DNA of 6,007 bases from Chloroflexota bacterium (GTDB taxonomy: Bacteria; Chloroflexota; Anaerolineae; J102): the NCBI GenBank assembly GCA_024276255.1, contig JAJRXO010000443.1, positions 1 through 6,007 on the forward strand, read 5' to 3'. Each line of letters opens with the position of its first letter. Within the stretch, counting starts at the first letter, position 1. Under the pieces are notes generated by a model that was not told where the DNA came from, did no database searches, and worked only from the letters and a program-made list of their open reading frames with translations. Positions 1 through 6,007 of the stretch are shown here, in pieces. A program made the position numbers and the translations under genes.

Positions 1-354
1 GCGTTATGGACAGCAGGCTTTTTACTCAGCACCATCCCCGCCAAATTGAGCTGGGGGGTATGGGTTGATTTTCAGGAGCCGCGCACGCAGATGACATTGC
101 GGGTGCTGGCGGCGGGAATTCTATTCATCCTGATGACGCTTTGGGTCAACCAAACGCGCTTTACGGCCATCGCCCAACTTGCGTTTTCAGCAGCCGTACT
201 CTATCTCATTCGCCAGACCGCCGTCATCCGCCATCCCCTGAACCCTATCGGACAGGCCGAATCCCCAAGCATTCCTCTGGCATACAGCGCAATCTTTTTG
301 TTGGCGCTGCTGGCAAGCCTGTTCTTCGCCTGGCGCTGGCGCCGAGCCCTGTAA
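1..354 (+). CDS. C-terminal part of an unidentified integral membrane protein (5' end outside window)
   Basis: The reading frame is open from the first base, with no in-frame stop before TAA at 352-354, giving 117 visible residues. A TTG codon at 46 could be read as a start, but it has no ribosome binding site and coding-like sequence continues upstream, so the gene most likely begins before the window. Two hydrophobic stretches (visible residues about 33-49 and 55-70) and a third (about 92-111) look like membrane helices. The N-terminal visible residues (ALWTAGFLLSTIPA) may be the end of another helix. The C-terminus is basic (RWRRAL), which by the positive-inside rule suggests a cytoplasmic end. 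I see no catalytic or family motif and assign no function. A strong intrinsic terminator follows 28 nt after the stop, so this is the last gene of its transcript. It is convergent with ftsH. Confidence 0.7.
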   Translation, partial: ALWTAGFLLSTIPAKLSWGVWVDFQEPRTQMTLRVLAAGILFILMTLWVNQTRFTAIAQLAFSAAVLYLIRQTAVIRHPLNPIGQAESPSIPLAYSAIFLLALLASLFFAWRWRRAL

Positions 355-382
355 GGCACACCAAGCTCACATCAAACAATTA

Positions 383-410
383 GGGCCGCCTTCCGGCGGC
401 CCGTTTTTTT
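383..410 (+). terminator. Rho-independent terminator of the upstream membrane-protein gene
   Basis: A perfect 8-bp GC-rich stem (GGGCCGCC at 383-390, GGCGGCCC at 395-402) closes a TTCC tetraloop. One G and seven T residues follow (404-410). This is the classic intrinsic terminator on the + strand. Read on the - strand, the same stem is followed by TAATTGTTTG rather than a clean T run, so it would be a weaker terminator for ftsH, whose stop lies about 50 nt away. Confidence 0.92.
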
Positions 411-450
411 GATAACAACACCAGGCAAAACCCCCGCAAGCATCTCTGTT

Positions 451-2385
451 TCAGGCCGGGGCAGGGGCCGGGGGCGTGGCCGGACCCTGTTGGGCTTCGG
501 GCTCATAATCGGGAGAAGGCTCGGGCTGGGAGGGAGGTGCGGGCGGCGTTTCCGGCTCGGGCAACGTACCGGTGTCGAATAACTGGGCAAATTCTTCTTT
601 GTTCAGCGATTCGCGCTCCAGCAAGGCCTGGGCCACCAGCTCAAGTTTGTCGTAATTCTCCTCCAGAACCTGGCGGGCCATGCGATAACACTCATCCACG
701 ATACGACGCACCTCTTTGTCGATCTCAATCGCTGTTTTTTCGCTGTAATCACGCTTTTCGTGAATCTCGCGTCCCAGAAAGATCATTTCATCTTTCTTGC
801 CGAACACCATGGGGCCCAGTTTATCACTCATACCATAACGGGTCACCATGGCGCGAGCGATGCGCGTCACCTGCTCCAGGTCAGTGGTGGCACCATCGGA
901 GATATCTTTAAGCGCCATTTCTTCGGCCAGCCGGCCACCCAGGGCTACGGCAATGCGTTTGCGCAGGTCTTCATTGTCCACAATGGTCTTTTCTTCTTCG
1001 GGCACCTGCCAGGCATAACCGGCAGCCTGACCGCGTGGGATAATCGTCACCTTCTGGATAGGCACCTCGGGTTGCAGAATCCTTCCCATCACGGCATGGC
1101 CAGCTTCATGATACGCCACCAGCCGCTTTTTGGCCGGGCTCATGACCCGGCTTCGCCGCTCGGGGCCGCCGTGGGCCACACGCTCGATGGCTTCAATAAA
1201 TTCATCCATGCCGATCAGGCGTTTATTACGCCGAGCCGCCAGAATGGCCGCCTCGTTGACCATGTTTTCGATATCCGCGCCCACAAAACCGGGCGTGGCG
1301 TGAGCCAGATTATCGAGATCGATGTCCTCATCAAGTGGTTTGCCGCGTACATGGATATCCAGGATGGCGCGCCGGCCACGTACATCGGGGGCATCGAGCA
1401 CCACGCGCCGATCAAATCGGCCGGGACGCAACAGGGCCGGATCAAGGATGTCAGGGCGGTTGGTGGCGGCGATGATGATCACGCTGGTATCGGTATCGAA
1501 GCCATCCATCTCCACAAGGATCTGATTCAGGGTTTGTTCGCGCTCATCGTGGCTGCCCCCGAGGCCCGCGCCACGCTGGCGGCCCACGGCATCGATCTCA
1601 TCGATAAAGACGATGCAGGGGCTGTTGCGCTTGGCCTGCTCGAACAAATCGCGCACCCGGCTGGCGCCAACGCCTACAAACATCTCCACAAACTCGGAGC
1701 CGGAAATGGAGAAGAATGGTACGCCGGCCTCACCGGCGACCGCCTTGGCCATCAGGGTTTTGCCGGTGCCGGGCCGCCCCACCATGAGCACGCCTTTGGG
1801 GATGCGCGCGCCCAGAGAAGCGAATTTCTGCGGTTCGCGCAAAAACTCCACGACCTCGGCCAATTCCTCTTTGGCTTCATCACAACCGGCCACGTCTTCA
1901 AATGTGACCGTGGGATGATCGCCGGTCATCAGCTTGGCGCGGCTTTTGCCAAAACTCATGGCCTGGCTGTTGGACCCCTGCGCCTGACGCATGAGGAAGA
2001 AAAACAAGGCGCCCACCAGGATCAGGGGCAGAATACTGCCCAACAGGGTCAGCCAGTTGCCGCTCTGGCTGGGAGGTTCAACCTGATACTGGAAGCTATA
2101 CAGCTTGTCGTCCGTGACTCCCAGGGCCCGCAGGTTTTCCAACAGACTGACATTTTCATCTTTCCGCGAGAGGTACACCTCATCATTCATGGCATACACG
2201 GTGAGATCATCGCCGTTGACGGCAATAGATTTGACCAGACCCTGATTGACCTTCTCAGCCACCTTGCTGATGTCGATCTCGGTCGGGCCCTGGTTGTTGC
2301 CGGGGGCAATGCTTAAAAACAAAGCCACCGCCGCCACCAGAATGAGTAGATATACAAACGCATTACGGGATATATTTTGATTCAC
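451..2385 (-). CDS. ftsH: ATP-dependent zinc metalloprotease FtsH (membrane-anchored AAA+ protease)
   Basis: FtsH is a hexameric inner-membrane protease that uses ATP to extract and degrade misfolded membrane proteins and some cytosolic regulators. The 644-residue product has the full family architecture. There is a TM helix at about 9-27, an extracytoplasmic FtsH_ext domain at about 35-105, and a second TM helix at about 112-132. The AAA+ module follows, with Walker A GRPGTGKT (203-210), pore-loop FVG (236-238), Walker B IVFIDE (258-263), and a second region of homology ending RPGRFDR (320-326) with arginine-finger candidates R323 and R326. The M41 protease domain has HEAGH (426-430) and a likely third zinc ligand D502. 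The length is normal for the family. The tail from about 608 is rich in Pro and Glu. The start is GTG (2383-2385 on the reverse strand), 7 nt after a GGAG at 2393-2396, and it places the first TM helix at the expected distance. Oddity: Walker A has Arg204 where Pro is usual. No partner gene is adjacent on this strand. Confidence 0.97.
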   Translation of the reverse strand: MNQNISRNAFVYLLILVAAVALFLSIAPGNNQGPTEIDISKVAEKVNQGLVKSIAVNGDDLTVYAMNDEVYLSRKDENVSLLENLRALGVTDDKLYSFQYQVEPPSQSGNWLTLLGSILPLILVGALFFFLMRQAQGSNSQAMSFGKSRAKLMTGDHPTVTFEDVAGCDEAKEELAEVVEFLREPQKFASLGARIPKGVLMVGRPGTGKTLMAKAVAGEAGVPFFSISGSEFVEMFVGVGASRVRDLFEQAKRNSPCIVFIDEIDAVGRQRGAGLGGSHDEREQTLNQILVEMDGFDTDTSVIIIAATNRPDILDPALLRPGRFDRRVVLDAPDVRGRRAILDIHVRGKPLDEDIDLDNLAHATPGFVGADIENMVNEAAILAARRNKRLIGMDEFIEAIERVAHGGPERRSRVMSPAKKRLVAYHEAGHAVMGRILQPEVPIQKVTIIPRGQAAGYAWQVPEEEKTIVDNEDLRKRIAVALGGRLAEEMALKDISDGATTDLEQVTRIARAMVTRYGMSDKLGPMVFGKKDEMIFLGREIHEKRDYSEKTAIEIDKEVRRIVDECYRMARQVLEENYDKLELVAQALLERESLNKEEFAQLFDTGTLPEPETPPAPPSQPEPSPDYEPEAQQGPATPPAPAPA

Positions 2386-2438
2386 AGAGAGACTCCGCGA
2401 GGGAATGGTTAGTCATAGAAAAAGTTTGAGTTCTTTCT

Positions 2439-2467
2439 ATTATAGCAGATACAGCCCCGGCAAGGAA
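2439..2467 (-). promoter_or_regulatory. Extended -10 promoter of ftsH
   Basis: On the reverse strand, a perfect TATAAT lies at 2439-2444, preceded by TGC (2445-2447), which makes an extended -10 element (TGnTATAAT). A 17-nt spacer separates it from TTCCTT (2462-2467), a poor -35 match. An extended -10 can work without a good -35. Transcription would start near 2432, leaving a leader of about 47 nt before the GTG. A second TATAAT on the same strand (2483-2488) has no convincing -35 or TG element and may be secondary or chance. Confidence 0.65.
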
Positions 2468-2479
2468 TCTGACGCCGGG
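2456..2479. repeat. Inverted repeat overlapping the ftsH promoter (operator candidate)
   Basis: CCCGGC (2456-2461) and GCCGGG (2474-2479) form a perfect 6-bp inverted repeat separated by 12 nt. Its centre lies about 35 nt upstream of the predicted ftsH transcription start, so it covers the weak -35 region. That position and symmetry would suit a dimeric regulator site. The arms are short and GC-rich, so chance is a real alternative. Confidence 0.3.
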
Positions 2480-2620
2480 TTAATTATAACGTCGATGAGC
2501 AAATGGGGTATGGAGGCTGAATTTTCAGTATGACAGATTTCCGCGCCCACCTCAGCAACACGGCTTCCACTCCGCCGAAAATCGTCGACAGTATGAGCGG
2601 GCAGGGCACTGGCCCGGACA

Positions 2621-2650
2621 TTGGTCGCCCTTGCTGTCCGTGTGTATAAT
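2621..2650 (+). promoter_or_regulatory. Probable promoter of the AOR/alcohol dehydrogenase unit
   Basis: A perfect TATAAT lies at 2645-2650. TTGGTC (2621-2626) is 18 nt upstream, a partial -35 match with the TTG conserved. The predicted transcription start near 2657 leaves a leader of about 45 nt before the ATG at 2702. The element lies upstream of the ATG and would fall inside the gene if an earlier in-frame TTG at 2621 were used as the start, which argues for the ATG. Confidence 0.55.
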
Positions 2651-2688
2651 GTAGCTCACGTCGCATCCGAATCGATCTCGTACGCAAC

Positions 2689-2693
2689 AGGAG
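2689..2693 (+). promoter_or_regulatory. Ribosome binding site that fixes the AOR start
   Basis: AGGAG lies 8 nt before ATG 2702-2704. The same frame is open back to a TTG at 2621, but that codon has no comparable site. The product beginning at 2702 (MIGGTYGKILHVDL) also starts as AOR-family proteins do. Confidence 0.85.
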
Positions 2694-2701
2694 AGTCACC
2701 G

Positions 2702-4609
2702 ATGATTGGTGGTACCTATGGCAAAATTCTCCATGTGGATTTAACGCAACGCACCAGCTGGGAGGAAGAGCCGCCCGATGAGGTGTATCGGCTTCTGGTG
2801 GGAGGACGGGCGCTGGTGGCCTATTTACTCCTGCGGGATATGCCCCCGCGCACCGATGCCCTGGCCCCGGACAACCTCCTCATATTTGCGCCAGGCATTT
2901 TGCAGGGCACGAACCTTCCCGGTGCCGGCAGGCATGGCGTGGGCGCCAAATCACCTCTGACCGGCGCCTTGGCCAGCTCGGAAGCCGGGGGCTGGTGGGG
3001 GCATGAGTTCAAGCGCAGCGGCTTCGACGCCCTTGTGCTGCATGGCCGGGCCAGCGAGCCCCTGTATGTGTGGATTCACGACGGCGAAGTCGAGCTGCGG
3101 CCGGCAGGCCATCTGTGGGGCCAGGATACCGCTGCCACCGAGAAGATCATCCGCCAGGAGCTGGGGGATGAGGCCATCCGCGTGGCCCAGATCGGGCCTG
3201 CGGGGGAACGCCTGGTGCGCTATGCTGCCATCATGCATGATGTAAACCGGGCCGCGGGGCGGAATGGCCTGGGCGCCGTGATGGGTTCGAAAAACCTGAA
3301 GGCGGTTGCCGTGCGCGGTAGCATGTGGCCGACGGTCGTGGAGAGAAAACGAGTGAGCCAGGTGGCGAAATGGCTGGGCGCCAATTACCGCACCCTGACA
3401 GCATGGGCCACGGAGGGCATCGGGCGCGGCACCCAGGATTCGATCATGAATTGGGGGGCTCTGGGCGGCCTGCCCACGAAGAACTTCAGCCTGCCCATGT
3501 TCGAAAACCGCCACCTGCTCAGTGGCGAACGTAATTACGAGATGTTTCTGAAATCGCGCGATACCTGCCAGTCGTGCCCCATCCGCTGCAAACAGGTCTT
3601 CGAACACGACGATCCGGATCCCAGGCGACGCCTGGATCCCGTGTATGGCGGTCCGGAATACGAGGCCATGGGCGCATTTGGCTCGACATGCCTGGTTGAG
3701 GATAACCTGGCGGTGGCCAAAGCCAATGAGCTGGCCAACGCCTACGGCCTCGACACGATCAGCACCGGCGCCAGCATCGGCTTTGTCATGGAGGCTTTCG
3801 AGCGCGGCCTGCTGAATGCGAACGACACCGGCGGCATTGAATTTCGTTGGGGCGACGGGGATGTTTTGCTGCAGGCCATAGAGCTCATCGCCCACCGGCA
3901 GGGTTTTGGTGATGTAATGGCCGAGGGAGTGGCCCGTATGGCGGCCCGCCTGGGCCCGGAAGCAGAGACATTTAACATCACAGTCAAAGGACAGGAACTG
4001 CCCATGCACGAACCGCGGCTGAAGCATGCTCTGGGCGTGGGCTATGCCGTGGCGCCGGTAGGCGCGGATCATATGATGAACGTCCACGATACCTCGTATG
4101 CCAACCCCGGCGAAGCACTTAAACGCGTCAATGCGGCCATGCCAAAACCAGTAGGTCCTATGTCGCCTTTCCGTCTGGACGAAGATAAAATGCAGGTCTT
4201 TTATCGTGAAGTGGCGTGGCGGCATTTCGAGGATTGCGCGATCTGCTGTCATTTTTATCCCTATCATTACGAACATCTGGCCCAGGCCCTCAGCGGCGTG
4301 ACCGGTGTGGAATACAGCATTGCCGATATCCTGGCCGTGGGCGAACGGGCGCAAACCCTGGCCCGCCTGTTCAATTATGGCGAAGGATTGACGGTCGCCG
4401 ATGACAGACTCCCCAGGCGTGTGATGAAGGCGTTTGAATCAGGACCTCTGGCCGGCATCGAAATCACAGAAGAAGCTTTTAACTGGGCCAAGCGCCGCTT
4501 CTATGAGCTGATGGCCTGGGACGCCGAGACGGGCGCGCCTACGACCACCAGCCTGCAACGATTGCAGCTCGACAGCCTGCCGGGACTGCAATTAACGATG
4601 ACTGATTGA
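2702..4609 (+). CDS. Aldehyde:ferredoxin oxidoreductase family protein (tungsten-bispyranopterin, [4Fe-4S])
   Basis: AOR enzymes interconvert aldehydes and carboxylic acids, passing electrons to or from ferredoxin in the cytoplasm. The 635-residue product is near the usual family length. The N-terminal AOR domain (about 4-205) ends in the family signature AGRNGLGAVMGSKNLKAVAV (185-204), which belongs to the pterin-cofactor binding region. The C-terminal domains contain the cluster motif CxxCxxxC (C289, C292, C296), a GPEYEAMGAFGSTC segment (317-330), KGQELPMHEPR (429-439) and GADHMMN (454-460), all typical of the family. The fourth [4Fe-4S] ligand should lie in DCAICCHF (511-518), most likely C516. 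From the family I infer that E319 and H457 are active-site candidates, but I could not align them. It has its own promoter and is followed after 64 nt by a zinc alcohol dehydrogenase. No ferredoxin, AOR electron-transfer subunit or cofactor-synthesis gene is visible. The substrate is undetermined: general AOR, formaldehyde or glyceraldehyde-3-phosphate types are not separable by eye. Confidence 0.93.
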   Translation: MIGGTYGKILHVDLTQRTSWEEEPPDEVYRLLVGGRALVAYLLLRDMPPRTDALAPDNLLIFAPGILQGTNLPGAGRHGVGAKSPLTGALASSEAGGWWGHEFKRSGFDALVLHGRASEPLYVWIHDGEVELRPAGHLWGQDTAATEKIIRQELGDEAIRVAQIGPAGERLVRYAAIMHDVNRAAGRNGLGAVMGSKNLKAVAVRGSMWPTVVERKRVSQVAKWLGANYRTLTAWATEGIGRGTQDSIMNWGALGGLPTKNFSLPMFENRHLLSGERNYEMFLKSRDTCQSCPIRCKQVFEHDDPDPRRRLDPVYGGPEYEAMGAFGSTCLVEDNLAVAKANELANAYGLDTISTGASIGFVMEAFERGLLNANDTGGIEFRWGDGDVLLQAIELIAHRQGFGDVMAEGVARMAARLGPEAETFNITVKGQELPMHEPRLKHALGVGYAVAPVGADHMMNVHDTSYANPGEALKRVNAAMPKPVGPMSPFRLDEDKMQVFYREVAWRHFEDCAICCHFYPYHYEHLAQALSGVTGVEYSIADILAVGERAQTLARLFNYGEGLTVADDRLPRRVMKAFESGPLAGIEITEEAFNWAKRRFYELMAWDAETGAPTTTSLQRLQLDSLPGLQLTMTD

Positions 4610-4673
4610 TCTCACCCATTCCCATAGGGCCTCTGTCGCCCCCCGTGACCCCCGATGCCGGTGGAGTATTGCC

Positions 4674-5777
4674 ATGAAAATCAAAGCTGCTGTCCTCAAT
4701 CAGGTTGGAACCCCATTTACAATCGAAACGCTGGATCTGGAGCCTCCCCGCACCGGAGAGGTCCTGGTCAAGGTAAAAGCTGCCGGCGTTTGCCACAGTG
4801 ATTATCATTTACGTACGGGCGACACCAAACACGTCCTGCCCGTCGTGCCCGGACACGAGGGCAGCGGCATTGTGGCCGAGGTTGGCCCCGGCGTCAACCG
4901 GGTGCAGCCTGGCGATGCCGTGGTGCTCAATTGGGCGCCCAACTGCGGCACCTGCTATTACTGTCTGCACGACCGGCCTAATCTGTGCACGACCTATGTG
5001 GGACCGCTGTGGGCCGGCACCATGCTCGATGGCACGACCCGCCTCTCACGCGATGGCGCACCCGTGTATCATTTCAGCGGCGTTGCCTGTTTTGCCGAAT
5101 ATGTGGTGGTGCCGGAGATCTCCTGCGTGCCGATGACGCATGATATACCCCTGGAAGTGGGAGCGCTGGTAGGCTGTGCAGTCACCACAGGCGTAGGAGC
5201 AGCCCTGAACACAGCACGGATCAAACCGGGAAGCAGTGTGGCCGTGTTTGGCGCCGGCGGGGTGGGGCTGAGCATCATCATGGGGGCCAGATTGGCGGGC
5301 GCCAGCCAGATCATCGCCGTGGACAGAGCCGAGGCCAAGGGAGCCATTGCCCTCACATTCGGGGCCACTGATTTCATCATGGCCGGCCCGCAGGTCCCCC
5401 AAACCGTCCGCGACATGACCGAGGGACGCGGCGCTGATTATGTCTTCGAAGCCATCGGCATCCCGGCTGTGCAGGAACAGTGCCTGGAAACAGTGCGGCC
5501 GGGAGGAACCCTGGTGCTGGTTGGGGTATCGCCCATGGGCAGCTCCACCAATCTGCCCGGAGCCGTCATCACCCGCCAGGAAAAGACTGTTACCGGTTCA
5601 TATTATGGCACGGCCCATACCACCCGCGACTTTCCGCTCTATCTCGACATGTATCGCCGGGGACTGCTTGATCTCGATCGCCTGGTCTCCAGGACCTACC
5701 GCCTGCAGGAGCTCAACGAGGCCTTTGCCGATATGCTCAGCGGGGAAATCGCTCGCGGCGTGATCTTGTTTGATTAA
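4674..5777 (+). CDS. Zinc-dependent alcohol dehydrogenase, medium-chain (MDR) class III-like
   Basis: This enzyme is expected to interconvert an alcohol and an aldehyde (or ketone) with NAD(H) in the cytoplasm. The 367-residue product has both zinc sites of the MDR alcohol dehydrogenases: catalytic ligands C40, H61 and C168 with E62 in the GHEGSG motif, and structural ligands C91, C94, C97 and C105. The Rossmann fold has GAGGVG (193-198), and D217 at the end of the second strand favours NAD over NADP. The TTRLSRDG...FAEYVVVPE stretch (121-148) resembles class III-like and NDMA-dependent branches. Whether it acts on S-hydroxymethylglutathione, mycothiol adducts or simple alcohols cannot be told. 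The ATG start follows GGAG (4663-4666) by 7 nt. The 64-nt gap after the AOR gene has no terminator or obvious promoter, so the two are probably one transcript. A shared pathway is inferred: aldehyde made by one is substrate for the other. Confidence 0.93.
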   Translation: MKIKAAVLNQVGTPFTIETLDLEPPRTGEVLVKVKAAGVCHSDYHLRTGDTKHVLPVVPGHEGSGIVAEVGPGVNRVQPGDAVVLNWAPNCGTCYYCLHDRPNLCTTYVGPLWAGTMLDGTTRLSRDGAPVYHFSGVACFAEYVVVPEISCVPMTHDIPLEVGALVGCAVTTGVGAALNTARIKPGSSVAVFGAGGVGLSIIMGARLAGASQIIAVDRAEAKGAIALTFGATDFIMAGPQVPQTVRDMTEGRGADYVFEAIGIPAVQEQCLETVRPGGTLVLVGVSPMGSSTNLPGAVITRQEKTVTGSYYGTAHTTRDFPLYLDMYRRGLLDLDRLVSRTYRLQELNEAFADMLSGEIARGVILFD

Positions 5778-5819
5778 GATCTGGCTTTCCTCCGCCGCCA
5801 GCGCCAGACCATCCACAAC

Positions 5820-5859
5820 GCCCCCGTATCCCCGCCTTTTGACGCGGGAATACGGGGGC
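5820..5859. terminator. Long hairpin between convergent genes, probable bidirectional terminator
   Basis: The left arm (5820-5835) pairs with the right arm (5844-5859). There are ten outer base pairs (GCCCCCGTAT with ATACGGGGGC), one C/A mismatch (5830/5849), then five more pairs (CCCGC with GCGGG). The loop is 8 nt. It starts 42 nt after the alcohol dehydrogenase stop and ends 8 nt before the stop of the opposing gene. Neither side carries a T run, so it is not a canonical intrinsic terminator. It may stop polymerase weakly, act with Rho, or protect 3' ends. Confidence 0.6.
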
Positions 5860-5867
5860 CAGGTTGG

Positions 5868-6005
5868 TTATGGCCCTGGAGCCAGATCAATATTGTCGTA
5901 GGTAGCTGTGGAACGGAAGAGGATCACGCCCAGGTAACCATCGGGGTAGGTGGTATCGTTGACACTCAGACGTTTTACACCATCGAGATAGGCATCAATG
6001 CGGGA
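5868..6005 (-). CDS. C-terminal end of a probable LamG/concanavalin A-like beta-sandwich domain protein (5' end outside window)
   Basis: Reading the reverse strand from 6005, one frame stays open for 45 codons and ends in TAA at 5868-5870, while the other two frames stop early. The visible residues include AYLDGVKRLSVNDTTYPDGY and then LGVILFRSTATYDNI, ending LAPGP. The pattern 'yLDGv...vnDttyp.GylGv..f.sta.yDNI' is typical of the last strands of laminin-G-like or DUF1080-type carbohydrate-binding or hydrolase sandwiches, in which a closing D-N pair is common. Such domains are usually on secreted or surface proteins, but the signal peptide and main body lie outside the window. The gene is convergent with the alcohol dehydrogenase and ends just beyond the shared hairpin. 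The coding call is fairly secure; the fold assignment is pattern recognition only. Confidence 0.65.
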   Translation of the reverse strand, partial: SRIDAYLDGVKRLSVNDTTYPDGYLGVILFRSTATYDNIDLAPGP

Positions 6006-6007
6006 AC

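Larger units (their letters stand above)
2386..2701. other. Divergent intergenic region between ftsH and the AOR gene
   Basis: This 316-nt gene-free stretch lies between divergent start codons. It holds the ftsH promoter, the AOR-gene promoter, the short inverted repeat at 2456-2479 and the AOR ribosome binding site. It is more AT-rich near the two -10 elements (around 2417-2450 and 2480-2490). In the middle (about 2500-2620) I see no promoter, RNA structure or convincing gene. A 39-codon open frame at 2530-2649 is judged unlikely to be real. Confidence 0.7.

Noticed and set aside
760..2316. 518-codon open frame on the + strand opposite ftsH
   Set aside because: It lies entirely antisense to a complete, motif-verified ftsH. 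Its translation has no recognisable domain, and it is explained by codon bias of the real gene in GC-rich DNA.
2417..2438. AGAAA/TTTCT pairing in the ftsH leader, considered as an RNA thermometer or regulatory stem
   Set aside because: The stem is five A-U-rich pairs, far from the ribosome binding site and too weak to call.
2530..2649. 39-codon open frame in the intergenic region (starts MTDFRAHL, ends RPCCPCV), with GGAGG at 2512-2516
   Set aside because: The GGAGG is 13 nt from the ATG, which is too far for efficient initiation. The frame ends inside the TATAAT promoter element, and the peptide has no recognisable character. It could only be revived by conservation or ribosome profiling.
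2484..2699. 71-codon open frame on the - strand upstream of ftsH
   Set aside because: No ribosome binding site or family resemblance was seen. It covers the divergent promoter region, and its composition looks like translated noncoding DNA.
2951..4354. 467-codon open frame on the - strand opposite the AOR gene
   Set aside because: It is antisense to a clear AOR-family gene. The His/Gly/Ala-rich translation without domain structure is typical of a shadow frame.
4610..4673. Gap between the AOR and alcohol dehydrogenase genes, checked for a terminator or promoter
   Set aside because: There is no stem followed by a T run and no convincing -10/-35 pair. It contains only C-rich sequence and the second gene's ribosome binding site.
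5780..5808. TCTGGC/GCCAGA inverted repeat just after the alcohol dehydrogenase stop
   Set aside because: The stem is only 6 bp with a 17-nt loop and no T run. The stronger hairpin at 5820-5859 is the better candidate for the 3' end.

Overview
The window comes from a moderately GC-rich bacterial chromosome and holds five coding regions. Two are cut by the window edges. My best guess for the organism is a member of the Chloroflexota (Anaerolineae/Caldilineae-like). This rests on the overall look of the FtsH protein and the gene style. It is a recalled resemblance, not a search result, so the phylum should be treated as tentative.

Layout: (1) 1-354 (+), the C-terminal part of an unidentified membrane protein, followed by a textbook intrinsic terminator. 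(2) 451-2385 (-), a complete ftsH encoding the membrane-anchored AAA+ zinc metalloprotease, convergent with the first gene. It has a GTG start and a clear extended -10 promoter. (3) 2386-2701, a divergent intergenic region carrying the ftsH promoter and a separate promoter for the next gene. (4) 2702-4609 (+), a tungsten-type aldehyde:ferredoxin oxidoreductase (AOR family). (5) 4674-5777 (+), a zinc-dependent medium-chain alcohol dehydrogenase, 64 nt downstream of the AOR gene and probably co-transcribed with it. (6) 5820-5859, a long hairpin between convergent genes. (7) 5868-6005 (-), the last 45 residues of a protein that looks like the end of a secreted LamG/concanavalin A-like beta-sandwich domain.

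The AOR and alcohol dehydrogenase genes form the functional core. Together they could interconvert alcohol, aldehyde and carboxylic acid, with NAD(H) used at the alcohol step and ferredoxin at the acid step. The physiological direction and substrate cannot be read from the sequence. FtsH is a housekeeping quality-control protease with no evident link to this pair.

I found no CRISPR array, transposon, tRNA, rRNA or riboswitch, and nothing that convincingly amounts to an undescribed system. The points most worth checking are the AOR/ADH pairing, an Arg in the FtsH Walker A loop, the triple-cysteine segment at the fourth cluster-ligand region of the AOR, and an inverted repeat overlapping the ftsH promoter.
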